Shown piece after piece: positions 1 to 5,037 of a stretch of DNA of 5,037 nucleotides (the first letter of the stretch is position 1; each line of letters begins with the position of its first letter). Source of the DNA: Rhizobiaceae bacterium (GTDB lineage Bacteria > Pseudomonadota > Alphaproteobacteria > Rhizobiales > Rhizobiaceae); NCBI GenBank assembly GCA_028865845.1, contig JAGWJK010000419.1, positions 1 through 5,037 of the forward strand. The letters run 5' to 3'. Position numbers and translations under genes: made by a program. The notes beneath the pieces were generated by a model. That model did no database searches. It was not told where the DNA came from and was given only the letters and a program-made list of their open reading frames with translations.

Positions 1-7
1 TGTACGA

Positions 8-26
8 TGACACGAATTATGTCGCA
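8..26 (+). repeat. Transposon-end repeat, copy 1
   Basis: The site reads TGACACGAATTATGTCGCA. It has an imperfect internal dyad (TGACA facing TGTCG) and starts seven bases from the presumed tip. It differs from the copy at 64-82 at three central positions only, so the outer TGACAC and TGTCGCA blocks are conserved. Confidence 0.65.
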
Positions 27-63
27 CGTAACCAACAAAAGCCAATAAAAACAACGGCACTCC

Positions 64-82
64 TGACACCAAATTTGTCGCA
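64..82 (+). repeat. Transposon-end repeat, copy 2
   Basis: The site reads TGACACCAAATTTGTCGCA, in the same orientation as copy 1 and 56 bp away start to start. Identity is 16 of 19. It keeps the TGACA/TGTCG dyad arms. Confidence 0.65.
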
Positions 83-86
83 AAAA

Positions 87-101
87 ATGCCATTTGTGTC
101 A
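87..101 (-). repeat. Transposon-end repeat, short inverted copy 3
   Basis: Read on the minus strand this is TGACACAAATGGCAT. It shares the TGACAC block and the A-rich centre with copies 1 and 2 but lacks the TGTCGCA half, so it is a half-site or degenerate copy. It faces copy 2 across five bases. Confidence 0.4.
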
Positions 102-141
102 TTGAGACGAACATGGGTCGGCGTGGCCGCACGTCGAGTCC

Positions 142-155
142 CTTCGCTGGCGAAG
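142..155. repeat. Short palindrome CTTCGC-TG-GCGAAG
   Basis: Two 6-base arms are perfectly complementary across a 2-base centre. The centre is too short for a normal RNA loop, so a protein-binding dyad or a shortened hairpin is more likely than a terminator. No T-run follows. It shares the CTTCG/CGAAG arms with the stem-loop at 173-203. Confidence 0.3.
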
Positions 156-172
156 AACTCAGGCCACCCTGC

Positions 173-203
173 CTTCGAGAGCGGACGTCAAACCCGCTCG
201 AAG
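173..203. repeat. Imperfect stem-loop
   Basis: CTTCG (173-177) pairs with CGAAG (199-203), and AGCGG (180-184) pairs with CCGCT (194-198). There is a 2-base bulge (AG, 178-179) on the left arm and a 9-base loop. The ten paired bases are GC-rich and would be stable. There is no U-tract after it, so it is not a standard intrinsic terminator. It could be a palindromic repeat of the REP kind or part of an unannotated RNA; nothing here decides between these. Confidence 0.35.
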
Positions 204-288
204 TCGCAGCGAGTAGTCCGTGCCGGGAGCAACGCCACTGGATCGCTTTAGTGATGGTCCTCGGTCGAGCTGAGACGGATGTGGTGCA

Positions 289-302
289 CAACGTAAACGT
301 TG
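289..302. promoter_or_regulatory. Inverted repeat CAACGTAAACGTTG
   Basis: Two 6-base arms, CAACGT and ACGTTG, are exact reverse complements around AA. The right half contains GTAAACG, the complement of the CGTTTAC motif that recurs before the gene at 1687. It may be a related operator, but no gene starts nearby on either strand, so the role is open. Confidence 0.25.
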
Positions 303-483
303 CGACGATACGTCATTTGGGGTGCCGATCACCAATCCGCGAATAAACCAAAAGTTGATAATTGCTATCCGATGATGCAATCATAACGATTGTTCGCCGC
401 GTTGGTTTTAAACGGGATTTTTGGGAGGGCGAGAATGAGCTTTTTAAGCGATGCGGAGCAGCAGGACCTTCAGATCGAAAGGA

Positions 484-801
484 TGGCCCTCGCTGTTCGA
501 GAAGCGGCGGCGTGTCGTGTTGGGATCGTCTATGATGGCTATCAACGGGCGCATCCAGCGCGAGAGCGACGTCGTCCATCTCGTGGCGCAGCAATTGTTC
601 GATTTGAGCGGCGACCTTTCCGGATTGGCCGGGCGCGATGGCGACTTCAAACTGCCGACTGGCCGCGGGGATGAATTCGCGCATGGATCACCCGGAAGCC
701 CGGACTCGCGCGAGAAGGCGTCCGCGCCGAAACCGCGGGACATCTTCATACCGGATCTTCACATCGACACTCTGAAGGTGAAGAGCCGGAATTTCCACCA
801 G
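484..801 (+). pseudogene. dnaE2: dnaE2 3'-end relic (error-prone DNA polymerase III alpha subunit, C-terminus only)
   Basis: DnaE2 (ImuC) is the error-prone replicative-type polymerase of the SOS ImuA-ImuB-DnaE2 mutagenesis cassette. This stretch encodes about 105 residues of its extreme C-terminus. Recognisable blocks are WPSLFEK, RVVLGSSMMAINGRIQRE, VVHLVAQQLFDLSGDL, LPTGRGDEFAHGSPGSPD and RDIFIPDLHIDTLKVKSRNF, in the order found in rhizobial DnaE2. Similarity begins abruptly at the Trp codon at 484; the roughly 1000 preceding residues (PHP, palm, fingers) are absent and the upstream codons are unrelated. The protein normally ends just after the RNF block near 798, but here the frame runs on to 891 through unrelated residues, so the original stop seems lost. 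There is no start signal that would express it. The identification rests on motif recognition; it is a broken fragment and cannot be a polymerase. Confidence 0.85.
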
Positions 802-1077
802 CCCGTACCGCGCCAACGGGAGACATTCGCCATGCGCCAAACGATGACCGATTTGGGGCCGAAAGCGGAAAGTCGGCTGCTAGCACGCTGAGCTCGTAAG
901 CCGAATCGTCAAAGTGCTACAGGCCTCAATCGGCATCTCGCCCTCCCGCAAATTCGGCGCTTGATCCACTTAATTCGATTTCGTGAATTCGACCGCTGAG
1001 GCGTGAGAGACATCACTTCCGATTTCCGGGATTGCGGTCCCAACTCCACCCGATGACGGCTGATATCTCCTGGCGCT

Positions 1078-1091
1078 CCGCAAATTTGCGG
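1078..1091. promoter_or_regulatory. Perfect 14-bp palindrome, putative operator
   Basis: CCGCAAATTTGCGG is its own reverse complement. It ends four bases before the 19-bp element at 1096, and 114 bases before the ATG at 1206. A perfect dyad of this length beside another repeated element suggests binding of a dimeric regulator. A partial match, CCGCAAATTCGG, occurs at 946-957. The bound protein is unknown. Confidence 0.4.
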
Positions 1092-1095
1092 CCGA

Positions 1096-1114
1096 TTTAC
1101 CGTAACGTACTTCC
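1096..1114 (+). promoter_or_regulatory. 19-bp shared upstream element, copy 1
   Basis: The site reads TTTACCGTAACGTACTTCC and matches copy 2 (1612-1630) at 17 of 19 positions. Its left part is a TTAC-N-GTAA dyad whose central base is one of only two that differ between copies, which is what an operator would show. It lies 91 bases before the ATG at 1206. A TetR-type repressor would fit a short dyad of this kind, but that is inference. Confidence 0.45.
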
Positions 1115-1205
1115 TCGATTGTTCCCTCTCCCGCAGCCTGCAAGCTCGTCCAATCCACGCGCTCGACGAAAACCTACCCACGCATCTTGGATCTGGAGCT
1201 ACGAA

Positions 1206-1511
1206 ATGAACCCGCTCAGTCGCATTTTGATCGGATCGGCCAGCGCCCTGTTGGCGCTTGCGGCAACCCAAGCTTACGCACAGGAAGAATCCAAAGGCTG
1301 GGATCGGACCGTGAGGGTCACGGACTATCTGGAGCCCGCAATTCCCCATGCCGACCAGGAAAAGGCCGCGGAGGATATGGGCCTATCGTCCAGATGCAAG
1401 CCGCCCATGCGGCGACGTTCCTCAAATATCCGAACAAGGATATCGGACTACGCATCGGCGGCGGTGGCGATCCGCAATAGCCCCGAACTCTGCAAGAAGC
1501 GGTTACTATAA
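1206..1511 (+). pseudogene. Broken gene for a small secreted protein (possible sulfatase-like relic)
   Basis: The start at 1206 is supported by GGAG at 1195-1198 (7-base spacing) and a clear Sec signal peptide: residues 1-25 hold a positive n-region, a Leu/Ala-rich core and AYA before Gln26. Coding-like base use continues in this frame to about residue 58 (near 1379). After that the frame gives an Arg/Ser-rich tail to 1511, while the frame beginning GPIVQMQAAH and ending at TAG 1478-1480 has the high third-position GC of real coding sequence. A frameshift or an internal deletion joining two gene ends explains this. The tail (FLKYPNKDIGL) and the beginning (GWDRTV) faintly recall the two ends of secreted bacterial arylsulfatases, which would imply loss of the whole catalytic core; I hold this loosely. 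If still translated, the product is a 101-residue secreted peptide. Confidence 0.5.
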
Positions 1512-1529
1512 AGCAGCGCAAAAATCCTC

Positions 1530-1560
1530 CGAGCCACAGGGAGTTCTTGCCTTTGGCTCG
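1530..1560. repeat. Inverted repeat CGAGCCA / TGGCTCG
   Basis: Seven-base arms (1530-1536 and 1554-1560) are perfectly complementary across a 17-base loop. It follows the end of the broken gene by 18 bases, which is where a terminator would sit, but there is no T-run after it. It could be a weak or Rho-assisted stop, or chance. Confidence 0.3.
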
Positions 1561-1611
1561 GGCCTTGCAGGCAGAAAACTGACGGACATGCTCCGCCCGT
1601 TTACGCTCGCG

Positions 1612-1630
1612 TTTACTGTAACGTACTTAC
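1612..1630 (+). promoter_or_regulatory. 19-bp shared upstream element, copy 2
   Basis: The site reads TTTACTGTAACGTACTTAC, 17 of 19 identical to copy 1 at 1096-1114. It contains TTAC-T-GTAA and then a further TTAC, so three half-sites sit in one row. CGTTTAC also occurs 12 bases upstream (1598-1604). It lies 56 bases before the ATG at 1687, a distance typical of a promoter or operator. Confidence 0.5.
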
Positions 1631-1673
1631 GGGCTCGAATTGATGCATGTCATCTCGCTGGTTTACACGTCTT

Positions 1674-1680
1674 AAAGAGG
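1674..1680 (+). promoter_or_regulatory. Ribosome binding site fixing the start at 1687
   Basis: AAAGAGG lies six bases before ATG 1687. The reading frame is open from 1348, which would add 113 residues, but those residues are Arg-rich and unlike the family. Only the start at 1687 puts a signal peptide at the N-terminus. Confidence 0.75.
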
Positions 1681-1686
1681 TTTCCA

Positions 1687-3123
1687 ATGTCCGCAATTCG
1701 AACGCTTGCGCTTGCTTCCCTGATGGCAGGCACAACTCTTACTATTGCGACGAACGCCTTTTCCCAGTCTGCCGACAAGGACGAGCTTCTTACCCTCCCG
1801 ACAAGCAAGGAAAACATCGCGGCGGGTTTGGAAGCGGATGCCTACCAGACCGGCCTTTCTGCCTATGTCTGGGGATATCCCCTCGTTCGCATGGAGCGCG
1901 TAGCCCGCGAATACAGCGATGTCCCCGATCCGAAGCCGGCCACCAGCTATAGAGCGCCCGTTAACCGGATCGGATGGGCGACGTCGCTTGCGACGCCCGA
2001 CGCAAAGGATATGCCGACGGCCAACAACGACACGCTCTACTTGAGTGCGGTTGTCGATCTCGGCAAGCAGCCGTTCATTCTGCACGTGCCCAATACCAAC
2101 GACCGCTACTATGTCGTCGATGTCTTCGACATGTGGCAGAACCTTGAGCACTATGTCGGCCGCAGATCGACCGGGACCAAGGCTGGCGATTACGCGCTGG
2201 TGCCGCCGGGATGGAAAGGCCAGTTGCCAAAGGGTGTGAAGCGACTGGATGTCGGCACCGACAAGGTCTGGCTCTGGGGCCGCTTAAGGGTGAACCAGGG
2301 TGAAGACATGGGGCCTTTGGTGAAGCTGCAGCAGCAATTCACGCTCCGTCCGCTCAAGGAATGGAAGAATTCCGGTTATGTCGCGGCCGATACCAAGTTG
2401 CCCGACATGCCTGATACCGGCGACGATCCTCTCGGCTTTTACAAGCAACTGGCCTTTGCACTGAAGTCCAATGCGGTGCCCCCTCAGGACGCCGCCCTGT
2501 TCGGCCAGTTTGCCCGCTTCGGTCTTACCAAGGATGGCTTCGACGATTCAAAGCTCAGCCAGCAGCAGCGCGATGCCCTTGCCCGTGCTTTGAAGGATGG
2601 CCCGAAAGTAGCGGTCTCGGCGATTTCAAGTTCGGGCACAGAACGCAACGGCTGGAGCTGGGTGCGGGGTCTCGATGACTTCGGTTACACATATCCTCTG
2701 CGCGCACTGGTTGCCGGCCCCTATCTCGGTGGTCAGGGGGAGAAGGAGGCCATGTATCCGCTACGCTCAACGGATTCCAAGGGTGATCAGCTCGACGGCA
2801 ACAAGAAATACATCATCCACTTTGTGAAGGCGCCGCCGGTAAACGCCTTCTGGTCGCTGACGGTCTACAATGCCGCCGATAAGATGCTCATCGAAAATCC
2901 AATCCAGCGGTACAAGCTCGGCACAGACACCAAGGGCCTTAAGGTGAACGCGGACGGCTCCTTCGATGTGCCGCTGCAGTCCACGAAGCCGGACAGCGAG
3001 TTCGCCGCCAACTGGCTGCCCGCTCCAGCGGGGCCGTTCTACATGATCCTCCGCCTCTATCAGCCGAAAGAGGAGGTGCTTTCCGGAAAATACGATCTGC
3101 CTCAAGTGGACCCGGCTCAGTAA
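1687..3123 (+). CDS. Exported DUF1254/DUF1214 domain protein, first of three paralogues
   Basis: The product is 478 residues, a typical length for the family. Residues 1-26 form a Sec signal peptide (one Arg, then a Leu/Ala/Thr core, AFS before Gln27), so it should be periplasmic. DUF1254 spans about 50-220, with the hallmark TANNDTLYLSAVVDL at 111-125, YYVVDVFDMWQN at 141-152 and WLWGRLRV at 195-202. DUF1214 spans about 350-465, with FWSLTVYN at 388-395 and NWLPAPAGPFYMILRLYQP at 442-460. Both domains look intact. The family is mostly beta-structured and widespread in bacteria; I know of no reaction I can assign with confidence, so the function is unknown. It heads a tight operon: the next gene begins 13 bases after its stop. 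Expression is probably driven from the region with the 19-bp element at 1612. Confidence 0.92.
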   Translation: MSAIRTLALASLMAGTTLTIATNAFSQSADKDELLTLPTSKENIAAGLEADAYQTGLSAYVWGYPLVRMERVAREYSDVPDPKPATSYRAPVNRIGWATSLATPDAKDMPTANNDTLYLSAVVDLGKQPFILHVPNTNDRYYVVDVFDMWQNLEHYVGRRSTGTKAGDYALVPPGWKGQLPKGVKRLDVGTDKVWLWGRLRVNQGEDMGPLVKLQQQFTLRPLKEWKNSGYVAADTKLPDMPDTGDDPLGFYKQLAFALKSNAVPPQDAALFGQFARFGLTKDGFDDSKLSQQQRDALARALKDGPKVAVSAISSSGTERNGWSWVRGLDDFGYTYPLRALVAGPYLGGQGEKEAMYPLRSTDSKGDQLDGNKKYIIHFVKAPPVNAFWSLTVYNAADKMLIENPIQRYKLGTDTKGLKVNADGSFDVPLQSTKPDSEFAANWLPAPAGPFYMILRLYQPKEEVLSGKYDLPQVDPAQ

Positions 3124-3136
3124 CGGAGAATTTCCA

Positions 3137-4663
3137 ATGAGCACCGACGATCTTGCCGAACTATGGCTTCTCAATCGACGTGATCTCCTAAAACGCACCG
3201 TGGCGACCGCTTCCGTCGCAGCGATGGTGTCGATGCCGACTGCACTGGTTATGCCGACGCCAGCCTTTGCCCAGGATGGACAAAATCCGCTGGGTGGACA
3301 GCCAGCGAGCGGGTCAACCCCATCGACCAGAGATTTCGACTATCAGATCAAATACCAGCGAGCCTTCGAGGCTGTGCTCTGGAACATGCCCGCGATCGCG
3401 ATCTATTCGCTTCGTCGCGCGGCCTTCGACAGTCTCGGCATGAAGGACAACGACATCATTTCCTATTCGGCGGTCGCGACACCGAAGCTCGAAGCGATCA
3501 CCGCCAACAGCACGACACCCTATATCGCCGCCTATACCGACCTGCGGAAAGGGCCGGTCGTCCTGGAAGTGCCCGCCGCCGGACCGGACGGCAGCCTCTA
3601 CGGCCAGGTCGTCGATGCGTGGCAGTTCACGATCGCCGATGTCGGGCCCTCCGGCGTTGACCAGGGCAAGGGTGGAAAGCTCCTCTTCACGCCTCCGGGA
3701 TATGCGGAAGCGGTGCCGGACGGATACATCCATGTCCCGTCACCGAACTATCGCATCGCCTTTGCCTTCCGCTCGGTTCCGGCAGAGGGCAAGACGGCAA
3801 CTGACGCCCACAGCTATGCCCAGCGTTTACGGATGTACTATCTCAGCGAGGCAGGCAATCCGCCGCAACAGAAGTTCGTCGATCCGATCGATCAGCGCTA
3901 TCCGACCCTGCCGTTCTACGACGGACGGCACTTCGAAGACATGCACGCCATCATGAGCGTCGAGCCCGTCAGGGAGCATGACAAGGTGATGATGGGCATG
4001 CTGAAATCCCTCGGCATCGAGAAGGGCAAGCCATTCGCGCCGGACGAGACGGCGAAGCGGGCGATGAACCAGGCAGTGGTCGACGTCTGGTTCTACCTAC
4101 AGGACTGGTACGATCACACCCCGGATACGATGCGATACTGGCCGGATCGTCATTACGTCTCGCTGCTTCAAGCCGACAACAACAAGGCCTTCTCCTTCAT
4201 CTACGACGACTACATCGACCTCCTGCCGCGGGCGGCAGAGTATTTCTGGTGCACCTACATGCCAAAAGTGCTGAGCGACGCACCGGCCACGCAATATATG
4301 ATGGCGATGGCGGACAAGGATGGAAATCTGCTCCAAGCCGGCCAGCTCTACAAACTCGACATTCCCGCTGAGATGCCGGTCAAGCAGTTCTGGGCAATCA
4401 CTGTCTATGATCGAGCGACTATGTCGTTCATCTACAGTGATCTGGATCGGACGACGTTGTCCTCCTACGACATCGGCAAGATGAAGAAAAACGCCGATGG
4501 CGGCGTCAGCATCTATGTCGGTCCGAAAGCGCCCGAAGGTCTGGAAGCAAACTGGATACCGACGGCTGGAAAGCGGCCCTTGCCGGCGGTGCGTTTCTAC
4601 GGACCGACCGAGGCCTTCAACAACAAGACGTTCAAGCTGCCGGACTTCGAATTGGCGAGCTAA
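3137..4663 (+). CDS. Tat-exported DUF1254/DUF1214 domain protein, second paralogue
   Basis: The product is 508 residues. GGAGA at 3125-3129 lies seven bases before the ATG. The N-terminus carries a twin-arginine signal: NRRDLLKR at 13-20, a mildly hydrophobic stretch and AFA before Gln46. It should therefore be folded in the cytoplasm and then sent to the periplasm. DUF1254 covers about 70-230; the hallmark reads TANSTTPYIAAYTDL at 122-136, so the Asn-Asn-Asp-Thr of the upstream paralogue is Asn-Ser-Thr-Thr here. DUF1214 covers about 390-500, with FWAITVYDRATMSFIY at 418-433 and NWIPTAGKRPLPAVRFYGP at 472-490. The middle part (about 240-385) is rich in Tyr, Trp and Asp and distinct from the first protein. 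Only 13 bases separate it from the upstream stop, and the next paralogue follows after 22. A Tat signal sometimes marks a cofactor-bearing or pre-assembled protein, but no cofactor motif is evident. Confidence 0.92.
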   Translation: MSTDDLAELWLLNRRDLLKRTVATASVAAMVSMPTALVMPTPAFAQDGQNPLGGQPASGSTPSTRDFDYQIKYQRAFEAVLWNMPAIAIYSLRRAAFDSLGMKDNDIISYSAVATPKLEAITANSTTPYIAAYTDLRKGPVVLEVPAAGPDGSLYGQVVDAWQFTIADVGPSGVDQGKGGKLLFTPPGYAEAVPDGYIHVPSPNYRIAFAFRSVPAEGKTATDAHSYAQRLRMYYLSEAGNPPQQKFVDPIDQRYPTLPFYDGRHFEDMHAIMSVEPVREHDKVMMGMLKSLGIEKGKPFAPDETAKRAMNQAVVDVWFYLQDWYDHTPDTMRYWPDRHYVSLLQADNNKAFSFIYDDYIDLLPRAAEYFWCTYMPKVLSDAPATQYMMAMADKDGNLLQAGQLYKLDIPAEMPVKQFWAITVYDRATMSFIYSDLDRTTLSSYDIGKMKKNADGGVSIYVGPKAPEGLEANWIPTAGKRPLPAVRFYGPTEAFNNKTFKLPDFELAS

Positions 4664-4685
4664 TCTCGTATCAAGGGGAAACGAA

Positions 4686-5037
4686 ATGAAGGCGAACAGG
4701 CGAGAATTCGGAAAACTAGGTGCTTCGGCCGTTTTGGCGCTCAGTGCGTCGCCGGTGATCGCACAATCCACTGCTGCAGTTGCTGCCGCCGAGCCGACAG
4801 CGCCAGATAATTCAAAATTCCAGTACGAACTGGACGTCCCAACCGACGAATCTGCGCAAAAGATTTTTGACGAGTTGGCGTATCAGCGGGCCGTTCAGGT
4901 TTATCTGTGGGGCATTCCGGCTGTCGGGATGCAGCAGTATCGTGTTGCCAATGCCAAGGCGATGGGCGACGGCCCGGACGACTACAAGATCGGCTATCTC
5001 GGCGGCTTGCTCAAGAACAATATCGAGCATCTCACCG
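4686..5037 (+). CDS. Tat-exported DUF1254 family protein, third paralogue, cut by window edge
   Basis: The frame opens at ATG 4686 with AGGGG at 4674-4678 (7-base spacing) and runs without a stop to the last base, giving 117 visible residues. Residues 4-10 (NRREFGK) followed by an Ala/Leu-rich stretch and VIA before Gln27 form a Tat signal. A low-complexity Ala/Pro linker covers about 28-42. The segment YQRAVQVYLWGIPAVGMQQYR at 66-86 is the opening helix of DUF1254 and parallels YQTGLSAYVWGYPLVRMERV in the first paralogue. The NNDT-type motif, if present, and the whole DUF1214 domain lie beyond the window. It starts 22 bases after the second gene and belongs to the same operon. Confidence 0.88.
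   Translation, partial: MKANRREFGKLGASAVLALSASPVIAQSTAAVAAAEPTAPDNSKFQYELDVPTDESAQKIFDELAYQRAVQVYLWGIPAVGMQQYRVANAKAMGDGPDDYKIGYLGGLLKNNIEHLT

Larger units (their letters stand above)
1..104 (+). mobile_element. Probable transposon end with repeated transposase-binding sites
   Basis: The window opens with TGTACG, and at base 8 comes the 19-mer TGACACGAATTATGTCGCA. A second copy at 64-82 matches it at 16 of 19 positions, and a shorter inverted copy lies at 87-101. A TGT tip followed by several copies of a TGACA-type site within about 100 bp is the known design of ends bound by TnsB/TniA/IstA-class transposases. From memory, the tip-plus-first-repeat arrangement resembles ends of Tn7-like elements. 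If base 1 is the tip, the element extends rightward into this window. No transposase gene and no second end is visible, so it may be one end of an intact element, with later genes as cargo, or an orphan remnant. The family assignment is inference; the repeats are directly seen. Confidence 0.55.
105..483. other. Region without a supported gene
   Basis: No reading frame on either strand gives a recognisable protein or has both a ribosome binding site and coding-like base use. What can be seen is a 6+6 palindrome at 142-155, a longer imperfect stem-loop at 173-203 and an inverted repeat at 289-302. A GGAGGG stretch at 424-429 precedes an ATG at 435, but the frame that follows overlaps the dnaE2 relic out of frame and looks like nothing known. 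The region may be interior transposon sequence or decayed DNA. Confidence 0.5.
802..1205. other. Intergenic region, promoter-proximal at its right end
   Basis: No gene can be supported here. The open frames on both strands lack ribosome binding sites and give no recognisable protein. The right end, upstream of the start at 1206, contains a perfect palindrome at 1078-1091 and the 19-bp element at 1096-1114. A shorter partial match to the palindrome (CCGCAAATTCGG, 946-957) lies further upstream. The right-hand part is therefore probably the control region of the gene at 1206. Confidence 0.5.
1512..1686. promoter_or_regulatory. Control region of the DUF1254 operon
   Basis: This 175-bp gap contains an inverted repeat (1530-1560), the motif GTTTAC three times (1599-1604, 1611-1616, 1661-1666), the 19-bp element and the ribosome binding site of the next gene. 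TTTACT (1612-1617) and TCGAAT (1635-1640), 17 bases apart, could serve as -35 and -10 boxes, but they match the consensus weakly. This is the most likely place for the operon promoter, since the genes downstream are only 13 and 22 bases apart. Confidence 0.45.

Noticed and set aside
1..104. CRISPR array or CRISPR-associated transposon
   Set aside because: The repeats are few, irregularly spaced and in mixed orientation, and no Cas or Tns gene is present. The similarity is to transposase-binding sites, not to CRISPR repeats.
390..674. 94-residue frame with ATG at 435 after GGAGGG
   Set aside because: It overlaps the dnaE2 relic out of frame, and the protein beyond residue 30 is Arg-rich noise. 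The ribosome-site resemblance alone is not enough.
909..1349. 146-residue frame on the minus strand
   Set aside because: It crosses the putative operators and the signal peptide region of the gene at 1206, is Arg/Cys-rich and matches no family I know.
1530..1560. Intrinsic terminator after the broken gene
   Set aside because: The arms pair, but the loop is 17 bases and there is no T-run, so only an inverted repeat is recorded.
1348..1686. Extended N-terminus of 113 residues for the first DUF1254 gene
   Set aside because: The added residues are Arg-rich, overlap the broken gene in another frame and would bury the signal peptide inside the protein. ATG 1687 has a good ribosome binding site.
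4097..4771. 224-residue frame on the minus strand
   Set aside because: It lies antisense to the well-supported second and third DUF1254 genes and is the usual mirror frame of GC-rich coding DNA, with no recognisable domain.

Overview
The window looks like DNA from an alphaproteobacterium of the Rhizobiales type (Rhizobium, Sinorhizobium or Mesorhizobium-like). The reasons are the moderately high GC coding bias, the rhizobial style of a DnaE2 C-terminal relic, and tandem exported DUF1254/DUF1214 proteins, which are common in that group. No species can be named from the sequence alone.

Layout. Bases 1-104 look like the end of a transposon that uses an Rve/DDE transposase (Tn7, Tn5053/Tn552 or IS21 style). 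A TGTACG tip is followed by at least three copies of a TGACAC-type motif. Bases 105-483 hold no gene I can support, only short inverted repeats. Bases 484-801 are a decayed relic of the 3' end of dnaE2 (error-prone DNA polymerase), with the rest of the gene absent. Bases 802-1205 are non-coding, but they end in a perfect 14-bp palindrome and the first copy of a 19-bp element. At 1206 a secreted-protein reading frame begins with a good ribosome binding site and signal peptide. Its coding frame appears to switch near 1380, so I read it as a small broken gene.

A second copy of the 19-bp element lies at 1612-1630. Downstream of it is a tight operon of three paralogous exported proteins: 1687-3123 (478 aa, Sec-type signal), 3137-4663 (508 aa, Tat-type signal) and 4686 to beyond the window edge (117 residues visible, Tat-type signal). 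The gaps between them are 13 and 22 nt. The first two carry DUF1254 followed by DUF1214. The third shows the start of DUF1254 before the window ends.

Working together. The three paralogues are probably co-transcribed and act outside the cytoplasmic membrane, perhaps as parts of one periplasmic assembly or as variants with different specificities. The biochemical role of the family is not something I can state. The 19-bp element in front of both the broken secreted gene and the operon suggests both once answered to one regulator, whose gene is not in the window. The transposon-like end and the dnaE2 relic indicate a rearranged, accessory-type region.
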